Part shown: positions 1 through 9,619 of the stretch, piece by piece
Position numbering within the stretch: the first letter of the stretch is position 1
Layout: each line of letters opens with the position of its first letter
Assembly (NCBI GenBank): GCA_024426085.1
Contig: CP087973.1
Span: forward strand, 248,001 to 312,000
From: Rhizobium sp. RCAM05350
GTDB taxonomy: Bacteria; Pseudomonadota; Alphaproteobacteria; Rhizobiales; Rhizobiaceae
DNA: 64,000 nt
Direction: 5' to 3'
Made by a program: the position numbers and the translations under genes
Notes under the pieces: generated by a model
Databases searched by the model: none
Seen by the model: the letters and a program-made list of their open reading frames with translations, nothing else
What the model was told of the DNA's origin: nothing

Positions 1-526
1 AAACGGGATGCCGTAGATGGCATGGGTAAGGCCCAAACCCAACAACGTGCCTGAAAGGCCCATCGCGCCAAGCGTTTGGGCCAGCAGGGATGAGAATGGC
101 CTGGTAAGGGGTGAATGCCCCCAACAGGATAAGGCCAAACACCAGCCGCTTCATGGGGAAATCGAACTGCGTGAGCGCGTAGCCGTTCAATGCCCCGACG
201 AAAGTTGCCACAAGCACGGATGGAATCACCATCATGAATGTATTCGCGTAGAACCCGCGAATACCAACGCATTCTACTCCGACACACGCGGACTGCCACG
301 CGGTCACCCACGGTTCGATCGTCAAAGGGGTCGGCCACGATAGCAGTGTGCCGGCACGAACATCGTCCATGGTCTTCAGCGAAGTCAGGACCATGACCAC
401 GAGCGGCAGTAGGTAGAAGAGGGCGAAGGCAATCAACACGCCATAGGTAATAATACGGCCGATCGCCACCTTTCTGCGCGCTGCCTGGGTAACCAGGCGG
501 GTACGGGCGGCCGCATCAACGTTCAT
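1..526 (-). CDS. Sugar ABC transporter permease, MalG/UgpE-like (partial, frame broken)
   Basis: Inner-membrane permease of a CUT1 (maltose/glycerol-phosphate type) sugar importer. The C-terminus lies beyond the window edge. The ATG at 526 overlaps the end of the upstream permease, as is usual for a MalF/MalG pair. The N-terminal hydrophobic helix (GVLIAFALFYLLPLVVMVLT) is followed by SLKTMDDVRAG and then a second membrane region around NTFMMVIPSVLVATFVGALNGYALTQF, the normal MalG layout. Near position 85 the family sequence (LAQTLGAMGLSGTLLG) continues in another frame, so there is one indel. The ATPase of this transporter is not visible and may lie off the left edge. The family is clear; the substrate is unknown. 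Confidence 0.8.
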   Translation of the reverse strand, partial: MNVDAAARTRLVTQAARRKVAIGRIITYGVLIAFALFYLLPLVVMVLTSLKTMDDVRAGTLLSWPTPLTIEPWVTAWQSACVGVECVGIRGFYANTFMMVIPSVLVATFVGALNGYALTQFDFPMKRLVFGLILLGAFTPYQAILIPAGPNAWRDGPFRHVVGFGPYPCHLRHPV

Positions 527-1407
527 TTTTTCTCTCGCTTTTTAATTCGTTGATGATGAACGGTCCCATCACAAGCAGGACCACGACGAAAATCATCACA
601 CCGCCGGCGGCAGCGAAACCGAGCCTGCTTCTGCCAAATGCGAACTGGTAGAAGAAGTTCGTGGGCAGGTCGCTCGAAAAGCCAGGTCCGCCCCCTGTCA
701 TGGCGACCATCAAGTCGAAACAGCGCAAGGCAAGCGCGACGAGAACAATGGAAGAGGTAAAAGCGCCGGCCGCAGGAGAGGCAGAATTACGCTCATATAG
801 ACCTGGTGGGTCGACGCGCCCTCCATGCGGGCTGCACGCACAATCTCCGTGTCCACCCCACGCAATGCTGCAAGGAAAATCGCCATGGCAAAGCCAGAAC
901 TTTGCCAGATTGCCGCGATCGCCAAGGTGTAGATCGAAAATTGGGGGTTGATAATCCAGTCGAAAGAGAAGCTTTCAGAAACCCCAACCACGCACCATCT
1001 TCTCCAAACCCAGGCCAGGGTTCAACATCCATTTCCATGCGGTCCCGGTCACGATCATCGAGATCGCCATAGGGTAGAGGTAGACCGTTCGGATGGCGTT
1101 CTCGGCTCGAACGTTCTGGTCGATGAGAATCGCTTGAACAAGGCCGATGGCGAGGGACGATAGGACGAAAACGCATGAAAAGATTGCTAGGTTCGTGACC
1201 GATGCAATCCAGCGCGTTCTGCCAAAGAAGGACGTATTGGTTCAGGCCGACGGACTTGTAGCTTGGAGCGATGGTCGAGTTCGTCAATGAAAGAATGAAG
1301 GATCCGCCGATGAAACCATAGACGAAGACAAGCAGGACCAAACCGCTTGGCAGGACTGTCAGCACGTTGGCGTGCCGACGTGCAAATGATGAAACTGCGG
1401 TAATCAA
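516..1407 (-). CDS. Sugar ABC transporter permease, MalF/UgpA-like (frame broken)
   Basis: Partner permease of the CUT1 importer. I chose the TTG start at 1407 because a good ribosome site (AGGAG) lies just upstream and the residues after it give a basic segment followed by a membrane helix (TVLPSGLVLLVFVYGFIGGS). The EAA-loop region needed to dock the ATPase is seen as VRAARMEGASTHQVYMSVILP-like sequence near 790-860. The C-terminal part (DLMVAMTGGGPGFSSDLPTN, then a last helix) is typical of MalF proteins. The frame shifts near 1190, 1010 and 780, but each piece continues the same family, so an intact gene of about 295 aa is likely. It sits between the binding-protein gene and the MalG-like gene in one minus-strand operon. 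Confidence 0.8.
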
Positions 1408-1497
1408 GAAACTTCTCCTGCGGCAGCAAACGAGCGCCACCGATGCAACCGACATTGACGGAGGCGCCTAACGTAGACACCTCCGTCAAGCGCCGCT

Positions 1498-2762
1498 TTA
1501 AAGTGTCGATAGGCCTTCGAGAATCGCGTCGACAGCCTGCTTGGATGTCATGTTCGGATCTGCGGCGAACTGGGTCACGACGTCCTCGTAGACGCCCCGA
1601 ACATTGGTTGGTTGGGCCGAGTTCTGAGCGAACGATGCGACCATGCTGTCGGTCTTGATCGCCGCCTCTCGGTCCTTAATGGCTTTTTGGCCACACGGTG
1701 TGAATGTATCCCCGCTGATATCGACGCGAGCCGGGATAGATCCCTTGAGGACGTTGAACTCGGCTTGAACTTTAGGATCTTCCGTCACCTTCAGTGAGGA
1801 TCATCTGAGCTGCGACCTGACTGTCGGAGAGGCCTGTGAAGAAACCCCAGATGTCCGCGTTCCAGCTGACGACGCCGGTTGTGCCGGGGCTGTCGGCGCA
1901 GACGTAATCCTTGTCTGCCACCTTATCGGAAGCTACGAATTCGCCGAGCGCCCAATCGCCCATGATCTGCATGGCGGCATCGCCCTTCATCACCATCGCT
2001 GTCGCGAGGTTCCAATCGCGGTTGGCGCGATCCTTGTCGGCGTAGGAGAGGACTTTCCGGAAGGTGTCGAATGCGGCGACCATCTTGTCACTGCCGACGT
2101 CATCCCTGTTTTGCTCGACAAGCGCCTTCTTGTAGAAATCCTTGCCTTCCGCACCGAGAACGACGAGTTCCCAAAGAAGGAGGTCCTGCCAAGGCTGGCC
2201 ACCGGAAGCGAGCATGATCTTGCCATCGGCTTTTACCTTATCGCCCATTGCAAAAAACGTCCCAGCTCGCTGGCGCTTTGCCGCCATTGTACTGATCGAC
2301 CATCGCCTTGTTGGCCCAAAGCCAATTCGGCCGGTGCATGTTGAAGGGTACCCCGATGTAGTGGCCGTCATACTTCACCCATTCCTGAAGGGCGGGCGCC
2401 AAGACCTTGTCCCAGTCCTGCTCCTTTGCGACGTCATCCATGGGAAGGAGGAGGCCCGCCTCGGCATACTGGCGAATGAGCACGGGATGCATTTGCATAG
2501 CCGCGGGAGGATTGCCAGCGGCAATGCGTGACTGCAGCACTTGGTAGGCATTCATACCGCTTCCGCCCACGACAGCGGCATCCTTCCACTCGATGCCGGC
2601 TTGTTCGGCCGCTTTCTTAATCACGTCCATGGCCTTCGCTTCGCCGCCGGACGTCCAGAAATGCATCAGTTCAAGCGTTTCTGCTTTTGCCGGCGTCTGT
2701 GCGATCAAGCACATCGCCATGGCGGCGCTAAGCAGCAGTCTTGCGTTTGCAATACGTGTCAT
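1498..2762 (-). CDS. Sugar ABC transporter substrate-binding protein, family 1 (frame broken)
   Basis: Periplasmic solute-binding protein for the CUT1 importer encoded downstream. The ATG at 2762 follows a GGAGG site. The first 27 or so residues form a signal peptide (LLLSAAMAMCLIAQTPAKA, cleavage before ETLELMHFW). The segment FWTSGGEAKAMDVIKKAAEQ is characteristic of glucose/mannose-type binding proteins. The frame breaks at the A6 run at 2252-2257 and again near 1785, but the three pieces join into a protein of about 420 aa, normal for the family. An operator-like palindrome at 2810-2825 lies upstream. The genes that follow on the minus strand are the two permeases. The exact sugar or polyol cannot be read from the sequence. 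Confidence 0.85.
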
Positions 2763-2809
2763 GTGGATCCTCCCATCTGTACAGCAGCCTTCAATACTCC
2801 CCCTGAATA

Positions 2810-2825
2810 TTGCAAAGCTATGCAA
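2810..2825. promoter_or_regulatory. Candidate LacI-family operator (site 1)
   Basis: TTGCAAAGCTATGCAA, one mismatch from a perfect 16-bp palindrome. It lies about 50 bp upstream of the binding-protein start on the minus strand. The same motif recurs near 4701, 9500, 11660, 19204 and 23500. Confidence 0.75.
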
Positions 2826-3511
2826 AAATCCCTAAGCTAGGTTTTTGAGATTGTCAACGTACAATTATGCTATGTTACTAGTGCGTAATCGCACGAAATG
2901 ACGTGGAACTGCCGCCGACAATAAAGAGAGAAGCTATTCAAAGCGGGTTAGCGTTGGCCGTCGAGCTTACGAGTGGCTAGAGAGGTGCTTGAGTGGGACT
3001 GGGGGCAAACGAAATACCTAGACCAGCTTGGTATTGGAGTGCGTTCCCTGCAGGCCCATCGTCGCTGAGGAAATTATTATTTGTCTTTGGGGGAGGGGCC
3101 GCCCGGATGCAGGAGCGACCGGCCCAGTATTGAGAGCGATAGCATTTAATTCACGCGCTACGATCGTCGTGCCGCTGATCTTTGCCGCGGCTTTCCTCAC
3201 ACAAAGTTATTGGTGCATCCGACTTGGCCCTAGATTAAAGCACGCTTGGTCGGTTGCTCTTGGTCGCCTTCATCGCGCTAACGCATTTAAGCACGGTACC
3301 AGTTAACTGGAAGGCCGCTGGGTGGGATGCCAAAACCTTTCCACGGCTCGCATCACGCGGTTCGGCGGTTGCCGCCATCATCTTCGCTTTGGAGGGGAGC
3401 TGAACAAGACTTAGTGCCCAGAGATGCTGCGCTCGGCGCCCCTGTGGTAAAATCGAGTCGCCGCCACTATCCTACAAGCCACTGATTAAAAGATCTTCTA
3501 AGCACCGAAAA
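2826..3511. other. Intergenic region between the CUT1 operon and the LacI gene
   Basis: About 690 bases with no convincing gene. An inverted repeat GTGCG-TAAT-CGCAC lies at 2881-2894 in an AT-richer stretch that may carry the promoter of the minus-strand transporter operon. The short open frames here match no family I recognise. Confidence 0.4.
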
Positions 3512-4592
3512 TCAAGCTTTCGTTGCTTGCAGACCTGTTGCAGAGGGTGCTGGCTCGCGGGCGGTGGAGCCTCGCTCGACCAGTGGGGCGGAGATCAAGT
3601 GCAAGGAATTACCGGCAAGTTGCTCCCCGTCGATCATCCGCGTCAGAAGATCCATCGCCCTACGGATCATTGCATCACCATCTTGCCGAATCGTGGTGAG
3701 ATTGAAGCTCGGCCAAGCTGCAGCTGGAATATCGTCGAAGCCGGCAACCATGACGTCTTCCGGCACTCTCAACCCGCAAGACTTCGCGCCCTCCATGGCT
3801 CCCAGCGCCATCAAATCGTTGGCGCAAAATATAGCGTCAGGTGGTTTGCGACCTGTCAGCAGCTTCTTTGTTGCCTCAAAGCCTTCATCGTGGCGAAAGT
3901 CGCCATAGGCAACCGCCACATCGTTAATACCCTCGAGCATCAGTCCGCCGAGGAAACCTGCGAAGCGATCCTCGCTCGCCAAGTTTCCTTTTTCCGCCAA
4001 TGTAGGCGAACCGTTTTGCTCCGCGCTTGAGGAAGACCGCCGCGATTTGTCGGCCACCTTCCACGTTATCGCTGCAGATGGAGGCAACCCACTCGTTCGA
4101 TAGCTTGTTATTGAATAGAACGACTGGCGTATGCATTTTCATGCAACGTTCGGCAGCTTCGGCCGAAACGATGGACAACGCCGAGATGATGCCATCAACT
4201 CTATATCCCAGGATATCGGGGATAATCTCGTCGATATACTCTCCGTGGTTGACCGAGAACAGCATCACGTTCGAGCCGGCCTTTTGAATGGCGTGCGACA
4301 GCTTCTCAACCACGCCCGCGTAAAACGGATTGTAGAGGCCGCCACTTACGATTGCGATGATGGAAGACCGGTGCGTCAGCATGATGCGTGGGATCATGCT
4401 CGGTCCATAACCAAGCTCGTCGGCCGCCTTAATGACTTTTTCGCGGGTTTTCGCCGAAACGCTGGCGCCCTCGGTGTAAGTTCGGGAAACTGCTGATTGG
4501 GATACGCCTGCAAGCCGGGCAACATCAATCGATGATGCATATTTCTTGCGAAAGGTGCCGTTATCCGTATCGCTCGGATTGTTTTTTTTCAA
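3512..4592 (-). CDS. LacI-family transcriptional regulator (frame broken)
   Basis: Probable repressor of the surrounding catabolic island. The N-terminal helix-turn-helix (SIDVARLAGVSQSAVSRTY) is followed by a hinge (SMIPRIMLTHRS) and a periplasmic-binding-like sensor domain (IIAIVSGGLYNPFYAGVVEK, then DAIFCANDLMALGAMEG). In most LacI proteins the hinge reads like ARSL; here Pro replaces Ala. The frame breaks at the T5 run at 3989-3993, where GGKRK continues as LASEDRFAGFLGGLM in the next frame. The TTG at 4592 has a purine-rich site upstream; an in-frame ATG at 4670 is the alternative, but its extra residues do not look like this family. The palindrome at 4701-4716 lies upstream. The ligand is unknown, presumably a pathway sugar or cyclitol. 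Confidence 0.85.
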
Positions 4593-4700
4593 ATGCCGTT
4601 CCCACCTGCACGGACAATCGCCAGGTTTGGCGCCGTTCAGCGCAAAATAACATAGCAGGAAGAAAATCATAGCCTCGCGTTGATCAGCTATTCAAAAATA

Positions 4701-4716
4701 TTGCATTGCTATGCAA
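4701..4716. promoter_or_regulatory. Candidate LacI-family operator (site 2)
   Basis: TTGCATTGCTATGCAA. It lies between the divergent LacI gene and the IolE/MocC-like gene, where it could control both. Confidence 0.75.
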
Positions 4717-4774
4717 AAATCGGTAAGTGTCGCCAACCCGGCGACTGTATCCGCTGGATAACGGAGGATTTCCC

Positions 4775-5663
4775 ATGCAAGTAAAGCTCATGAACGACGC
4801 CAGTTTCCTGGGGCGTTGACTATGCCGACGACCCGAAGAACCCGCCATGGCAAAAGGTGATGGGCGAGATCGCCGAAGCCGGATACCGGTATACGGAACT
4901 TGGGCCCTATGGCTTCTATCCGACCGATCCCCAAGTATTGTCCAAGGAGTTCGAAAGCCGATCGTTGACGGTGGAGGCCGGATTTGTCTTCCAAATCCTT
5001 CACGACCCGGCAAAAACCGACGCGGTTCTTGAAAACGCCAAGAAGACCGTCGAGCTGCTTTCGGCCGTGGGTGGTCGCTATCTCGTCACCATCGATCATA
5101 TCTCCGAAGAGAGAATGGCGACCGCCGGCCGTCGCGACCTCGCCAGAAAGCTGAGCGTCCCCGAATACGACCACATGATCGGCATTATCGACCGTATCGC
5201 CGATATTGCGCTGGCATCTGGCGTGAAGCCAGTCATCCATCAGCATGCGGGTTGCTACATTGAGTTCGAGGACGAAATTGAAGGTGTCCTCGACCGCTTA
5301 GATCCAGAGCGAGTCGGTATCTGCATCGACACTGGTCACATGGCTTACGCTGGCATCGACCCCGTTGAATTCTACCAGCGTCACGCGGACCGCGTTCAGT
5401 ACTTCCATTTCAAGGACATCGATCCACAGGTCCACCAGCGTGTTCTAGCTGAAAAAATCCCCTTTCTCGCCGCTATCGAACAGAAGATCTTTTGCACGAT
5501 GGGCGCGGGTGTGGTCGATTGGGAAAAGCTTGCAAAGGCATTCAAGACGCACGGCTACGACGGGGCTGCCAACATTGAGCAGGACATCGACCCAATGATT
5601 TCCTTCGATCCGCTTGGCGACGCGCGAAAGAGCCTGGCCTACCTAAAGTCAGTAGGCTTCTAA
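4775..5663 (+). CDS. Sugar phosphate isomerase/epimerase, IolE/MocC-like (frame broken at the start)
   Basis: AP-endonuclease-2-type TIM barrel, the fold of inosose dehydratase IolE and of the rhizopine catabolism protein MocC. The likely reaction is dehydration or isomerisation of a keto-cyclitol in the cytoplasm. ATG 4775 follows a clear GGAGG. After MQVKLMNDASF the frame shifts by one base at about 4801-4811, and WGVDYADDPKNPPWQKVMGE continues in the frame that runs to 5663. Metal-site segments are visible: E in YTELGPYGF, HQHAGCYIEFEDE, CIDTGHMAYAG and YFHFKDID. The restored length, about 295 aa, fits the family. It is the first gene after the LacI operator region. The exact substrate is inferred from context only. 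Confidence 0.8.
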
Positions 5664-5745
5664 AGTGATATGGGCGGCTTCGCGCTGCCCGTCCTGCCTA
5701 TCCGGCGGTTCGCCGACGATATTCGAATAGAGATGGTACTCACCA

Positions 5746-6638
5746 ATGAGCAAGAAACTGAAAATCTACGCGGTCACACATGACATCCTGGGGGACGTTT
5801 TCTGGGAGGTCTTTCGTCGAGGGCTGCTGGACGCAGCGGCACGCTTCGACGTGGACGTCGAGCATCTGCGACCTGGAAAATTCTCGCCCGAAATCCAGGC
5901 GGGTCTGATCGACGGCGCACGTCACGCGCCCCGGATGGGATTATTTCGACTGTTCCGGATGTCGTCGCCGTTGAAGGCGCCCTCAAAGCCACGATCGCTG
6001 ACGGTATCCCTGTCATCTGCGTGAACGCAAAGGATAGCCGACCGGAAGGCGAGCGAATTCCCTATTTGTTTTACATCGGTGGAGACGATTTCAAAGCCGG
6101 CGAACTCGCTGGTCGTCATCTTCTCGATCATGTCAAGCCACGGGCCGCGATGTGCGTCGATCATTACCTCTACGAACACATCTGCCATAGTGACCGTTGG
6201 CATGGCTTTAAAAGCGCCTTCGACAAGGCGGGCGTCCCAGCGGAACGGCTGCGTGTCCCAGGCGGACAGCCTGAGGAGTGCGCCGAGGCCGTAGCCAAAT
6301 ACATGGAAGCCAATCCAAATGTCGATGCGGTCCTGACACTCGGCCCTCCAGGCGCGCAGGCGGTTCTCGACGCGGAAGCGATCGCCGGCCCCGGCAGAAC
6401 ATGGAAGCACCTGACCTTCGATGTGGCGCAGCTTCAGCTAGACGGCATCCGTTCGGGCCGGATCATGGCAACGATCGACAGCCAGCAATATCTGCAGGGC
6501 TTCCTGGCCGTACAGCATATGTGGATGCACAAAACGCAAGGGTTCACGCTCGCGGCAGACATCTACACCGGTCCAGCGATCGTCGATATGTCAAATATCG
6601 ACGAAGCCGAGAAGGGCGTGAAGGCGGGCACACGCTAA
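5746..6638 (+). CDS. Sugar-binding protein of the ribose-type (Peripla_BP_4) family (frame broken)
   Basis: Two-lobed sugar-binding domain protein related to CUT2 binding proteins. Recognisable parts are KIYAVTHDILGDVFWEVFRRG at the N-terminus, IISTVPDVVAVEGALKATIADG, FYIGGDDFKAGELAGRHLLD, and the C-terminal ATIDSQQYLQGFLAVQHMWM. The frame shifts near 5925-5940 (GARHAP continues as DGIISTVPD). Restored length is about 297 aa. The start shown (MSKKLKIYAVTHD) gives no signal peptide, unlike the similar protein at 11726, so it may be a cytoplasmic sensor, or the true N-terminus may be hidden by another indel. It lies between the IolE-like gene and the convergent lactonase gene. Confidence 0.7.
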
Positions 6639-6676
6639 CTTGCAAGCCCGGGCGGTTCAGCCGCCCGGTCTCTCCG

Positions 6677-7549
6677 TCATTGAAAAAGATAAGGTTGGAG
6701 CCCTCGAACGCCGGGTTCGACGACAAAGACATCCCCGGCATGCGGTTGTGCATGGCGCCCACCTTCGTCGAGCAATCGCTTGGTTGTAATGATCACAAGG
6801 TGGCGCAGTTCCGGACCCACGAAAACGCAGGAGGTGACCTGCGTCGCCGGGAGGGTGATTTTATCGATCGGCTTTCCTTGCGCCGAAAAGTGGTGAACGG
6901 CCGCGCCTCCGAACTCCACGATCCAAAGGCCGCCGTCCTCATCGATAGCAACCCCATCGGGGATACCCGTGAAATCGCCGACGTCGATGAAGACCGCGCG
7001 GTTCGTGATGGCGCCGGTCGCGGCATCATAGTCGAAGCGCCAGATCTGCTTCCTGACACTGTCCGCGAACACCATCTGCCTGCCGCCTGGAAGCCAGGCC
7101 ATCGTGTTTGGTACGCTGATCTCGCTCAAGACTTGCGCGACCGAGCCGTCCTCTTCCAGTCGATAAAGGCAACCGGTCGGGAAGCGGCCGAGAGTGGATA
7201 TCGAGCCGATCCAGAAACGGCCTTGCGGATCACATTTTCCCTCGTTTAGCCGATGATCCGGCTTTGTCCCTTCCGGATCGATCACGAACTCGATCGACCC
7301 GGAGTCCGGGTCAATCATGTGGATGCCGTCCTGGAGGCCGGCGATTAACCGGCCGTCGCTTGCGAGGGCAAGACCGCCACCGAGGGCCGGAAGGTTAAGT
7401 ATCCGATCCTTCCCAGTGGCCCAGTCGAAGGCATGGAGGGTCTTCCCGATAATATCCACGAAGAAGAGCGTGTTGCGGTCCGGATCCCAGACCGGGCACT
7501 CTCCAAGTTCCGTTTGCGCGGCAAGGAGCAGCTGTGGTTCAAGGCTCAT
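6677..7549 (-). CDS. SMP-30/gluconolactonase/LRE family protein
   Basis: Six-bladed beta-propeller lactonase of the SMP-30 (regucalcin/gluconolactonase) family, 290 aa and intact. It would hydrolyse a sugar or cyclitol-derived lactone. The divalent-metal ligands of the family are seen: Glu17 in ELGECPVWD, Asn in DHRLNEGKCDPQGRFW, Asn in SVPNTMAWLPGG and Asp in IPDGVAIDEDGGLW. ATG 7549 follows an AGGAG site and lies 9 bases after the stop of the IolD-like gene, so the two form one minus-strand operon. Its presence beside several NAD-dependent dehydrogenases suggests that one of them oxidises a hemiacetal to a lactone. Confidence 0.88.
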   Translation of the reverse strand: MSLEPQLLLAAQTELGECPVWDPDRNTLFFVDIIGKTLHAFDWATGKDRILNLPALGGGLALASDGRLIAGLQDGIHMIDPDSGSIEFVIDPEGTKPDHRLNEGKCDPQGRFWIGSISTLGRFPTGCLYRLEEDGSVAQVLSEISVPNTMAWLPGGRQMVFADSVRKQIWRFDYDAATGAITNRAVFIDVGDFTGIPDGVAIDEDGGLWIVEFGGAAVHHFSAQGKPIDKITLPATQVTSCVFVGPELRHLVIITTKRLLDEGGRHAQPHAGDVFVVEPGVRGLQPYLFQ

Positions 7550-7558
7550 GGTGATCTC

Positions 7559-9436
7559 CTAGCTGAGATAACGCTGGTTGCGGCCGCCGGCGCGGAACTT
7601 CGAGGCCGCGTCCTCAACCGACTTGGTATTCGTGACCTGAGACGCGCCGACATCCCACCAGACGCCTGATCCGACCGAGCGGCCTCGGGTCTCCGCCTTT
7701 ACGACAATCACCGCCGGCCCGCGGACGCCACGCGCCTTGGCAAGCGCGTCCTTCAACTGCTCCTCATCCGCCGCCGAAAACACCGTTGCCCCCATCGATC
7801 TCGCGTTCGCGGCGTAGTCGATTTCAAGGTAGCTTCCGTTCGGACGCAAGACATCGTTGTCGCGCGCCCGGAATTCGTTGCCCAGATTGTCGATACCGCT
7901 TGAGTTCTCCTGAAGGTCTCGAATGCACTGATAGCCGTAGTTTTCGATGACCACGACGGTTATCTTGGCGTTCTCCTGAACAGCTGTAACGATCTCGGTG
8001 GGACCCATGAGGTAGGTGCCGTCGCCAATGATCACGAAAACTTCTTCGTCATTTTGACTGGCGAGACGGGCTCCGATTGCGGCCGGAATTTCGTGACCCA
8101 TTGTCGAAAAGCCGAATTCCAGGAATGACTTTGATCCATTGGAATTGTCCCAGGCCTTGTGGATCTCTCCAGGGGGTGTTCCGGCGGCGGCGATCACGAC
8201 ATCGCCAGCCTCCGTCGCCTCATTGACGATGCGCACGATCGTGCCCTGGTTCAATTCTCCACCGGGTGCCACGGCGATGTCCTTGCGGTAGGTTTCCCGC
8301 CACTCAGCCTGCCGCGCCTTGATGTCGTCGCGATACGTCCGCGCGGTCGCGTACCCCGCTTCCCGCAAGCCGATCGCGATCCGCTCAATGGACAGTCGAG
8401 CGTCGCCGACGACCGGCACGCCGCGAAGTTTATGCGCGTCGTAGCTGTTTGTATTGATGGAGATGAAGGTGATGTTCGGATCGTGGAAGGCCGAGCGCGA
8501 GCCCGTCTGGAAGTCCTGGAGACGCGTTCCGATCGCAACCACGACATCAGCGCCTTCAGCAATCCGGCCAGCAGCTCCGGTCCCCGTCACGCCCATGCCG
8601 CCCAGGCAATAGGACGTATCGAGACTCACGCCCTTGCCGGCGTGTGTTTCGGCGACCGGTATCCCGAACTCGTTGGCAAAGTCCCGCAGCGCGACTTCAG
8701 CCGCGGAATAGCGCACGCCGCCACCGGCGATGATGAGTGGCGCACGGGCTTTCAACAGCGCTCCGATCGCTTCATCGAGGTCATCCCGCGACGGCTCGCG
8801 GCGACGGATAACCCAATTCCTTTCCCGGAAGAACTCTTCGGGATAATCATACGCCTCCCCTTCGACATCCTGAGGAAACGAGATGGTGACCGCACCGGTA
8901 TCGGCTGGATCCGTCAGCACGCGCATTGCTTCCGGAAGTGCCGTGAGTATCTGCTCCGGACGAGAAATCCGGTCGAAAAATCGGCTGACCGGCCGGAAGC
9001 AGTCGTTGACGGTTAGGTCGCCGTCGATGGGATGCTCAAGCTGCTGCAACACGTTTCCGCTACGGCGATGCGCGAATGTGTCGGAGGCAAACAGCAGAAC
9101 CGGGATCCGGTTCACTGTTGCTGTCGCCGCGCCCGTAATCATGTTGGTCGACCCGGGGCCGATCGACGCGGTACAGGCGAGCGTCGCGCGGCGATTTTTC
9201 ATTTTTGCATAGCCCATCGCGGCGTGAACCATCGCCTGTTCATTCTTCGGCTGATAGTAGGGCAGGTCGCCGCCATATTCGTCGATGGCCTGGCTAATCG
9301 AGGCAACGTTTCCGTGGCCGAAGATGCCGAAAATCCCGCCAATCAGGCGTTCGCGCTCCCCGTCCAGAACGGAGAACTGCTTTTGCAGATACATGATGGT
9401 CGCCTGAGCGGCGGTCAGATTGATTGTGTTGGGCAT
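7559..9436 (-). CDS. iolD: IolD-type 3D-(3,5/4)-trihydroxycyclohexane-1,2-dione acylhydrolase (ThDP enzyme)
   Basis: Thiamine-diphosphate enzyme that opens the six-carbon ring of the diketone in inositol catabolism (IolD reaction). The 625-aa frame is intact and of normal length. The N-terminal PYR domain (IFGHGNVASISQAI, then PYYQPKNEQAMVHAAMGYAK) is followed by a central TPP-enzyme domain and a C-terminal PP domain with the cofactor motif starting GDGTYLMGPTEIV and ending ENYGYQCIRDL. ATG 9436 has GGAGG 7 bases upstream. The gene is divergent from the SDR gene at 9604, and the operator at 9500-9515 lies between them. No IolB or IolC gene accompanies it here, so the downstream steps may differ from the classical myo-inositol route. 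Confidence 0.88.
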   Translation of the reverse strand: MPNTINLTAAQATIMYLQKQFSVLDGERERLIGGIFGIFGHGNVASISQAIDEYGGDLPYYQPKNEQAMVHAAMGYAKMKNRRATLACTASIGPGSTNMITGAATATVNRIPVLLFASDTFAHRRSGNVLQQLEHPIDGDLTVNDCFRPVSRFFDRISRPEQILTALPEAMRVLTDPADTGAVTISFPQDVEGEAYDYPEEFFRERNWVIRRREPSRDDLDEAIGALLKARAPLIIAGGGVRYSAAEVALRDFANEFGIPVAETHAGKGVSLDTSYCLGGMGVTGTGAAGRIAEGADVVVAIGTRLQDFQTGSRSAFHDPNITFISINTNSYDAHKLRGVPVVGDARLSIERIAIGLREAGYATARTYRDDIKARQAEWRETYRKDIAVAPGGELNQGTIVRIVNEATEAGDVVIAAAGTPPGEIHKAWDNSNGSKSFLEFGFSTMGHEIPAAIGARLASQNDEEVFVIIGDGTYLMGPTEIVTAVQENAKITVVVIENYGYQCIRDLQENSSGIDNLGNEFRARDNDVLRPNGSYLEIDYAANARSMGATVFSAADEEQLKDALAKARGVRGPAVIVVKAETRGRSVGSGVWWDVGASQVTNTKSVEDAASKFRAGGRNQRYLS

Positions 9437-9499
9437 AAATTCCTCCCATTGAGTCTAATGGTTTTGCTACGATCCAGAGATTTTTTCACTTAAACCAAA

Positions 9500-9515
9500 T
9501 TGCAAAGCTATGCAA
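9500..9515. promoter_or_regulatory. Candidate LacI-family operator (site 3)
   Basis: TTGCAAAGCTATGCAA, identical to site 1. It lies between the divergent IolD-like and SDR genes. The bases just after it (AGCTA) partly continue the pattern. Confidence 0.78.
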
Positions 9516-9603
9516 AGCTAAAAATATTCTATATAGCCGAAATACAGGCGCCTGACGAATGAGTTAGGTCGATTGTAGACGGTGGAGGAGATGAGACGTA
9601 GCT

Positions 9604-9619
9604 ATGCAAAGATTTGCAA
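9604..9619. promoter_or_regulatory. Weak operator-like match at the SDR start
   Basis: ATGCAAAGATTTGCAA resembles the operator consensus but covers the first codons of the SDR gene. It could be a secondary repressor site or chance. Confidence 0.35.
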
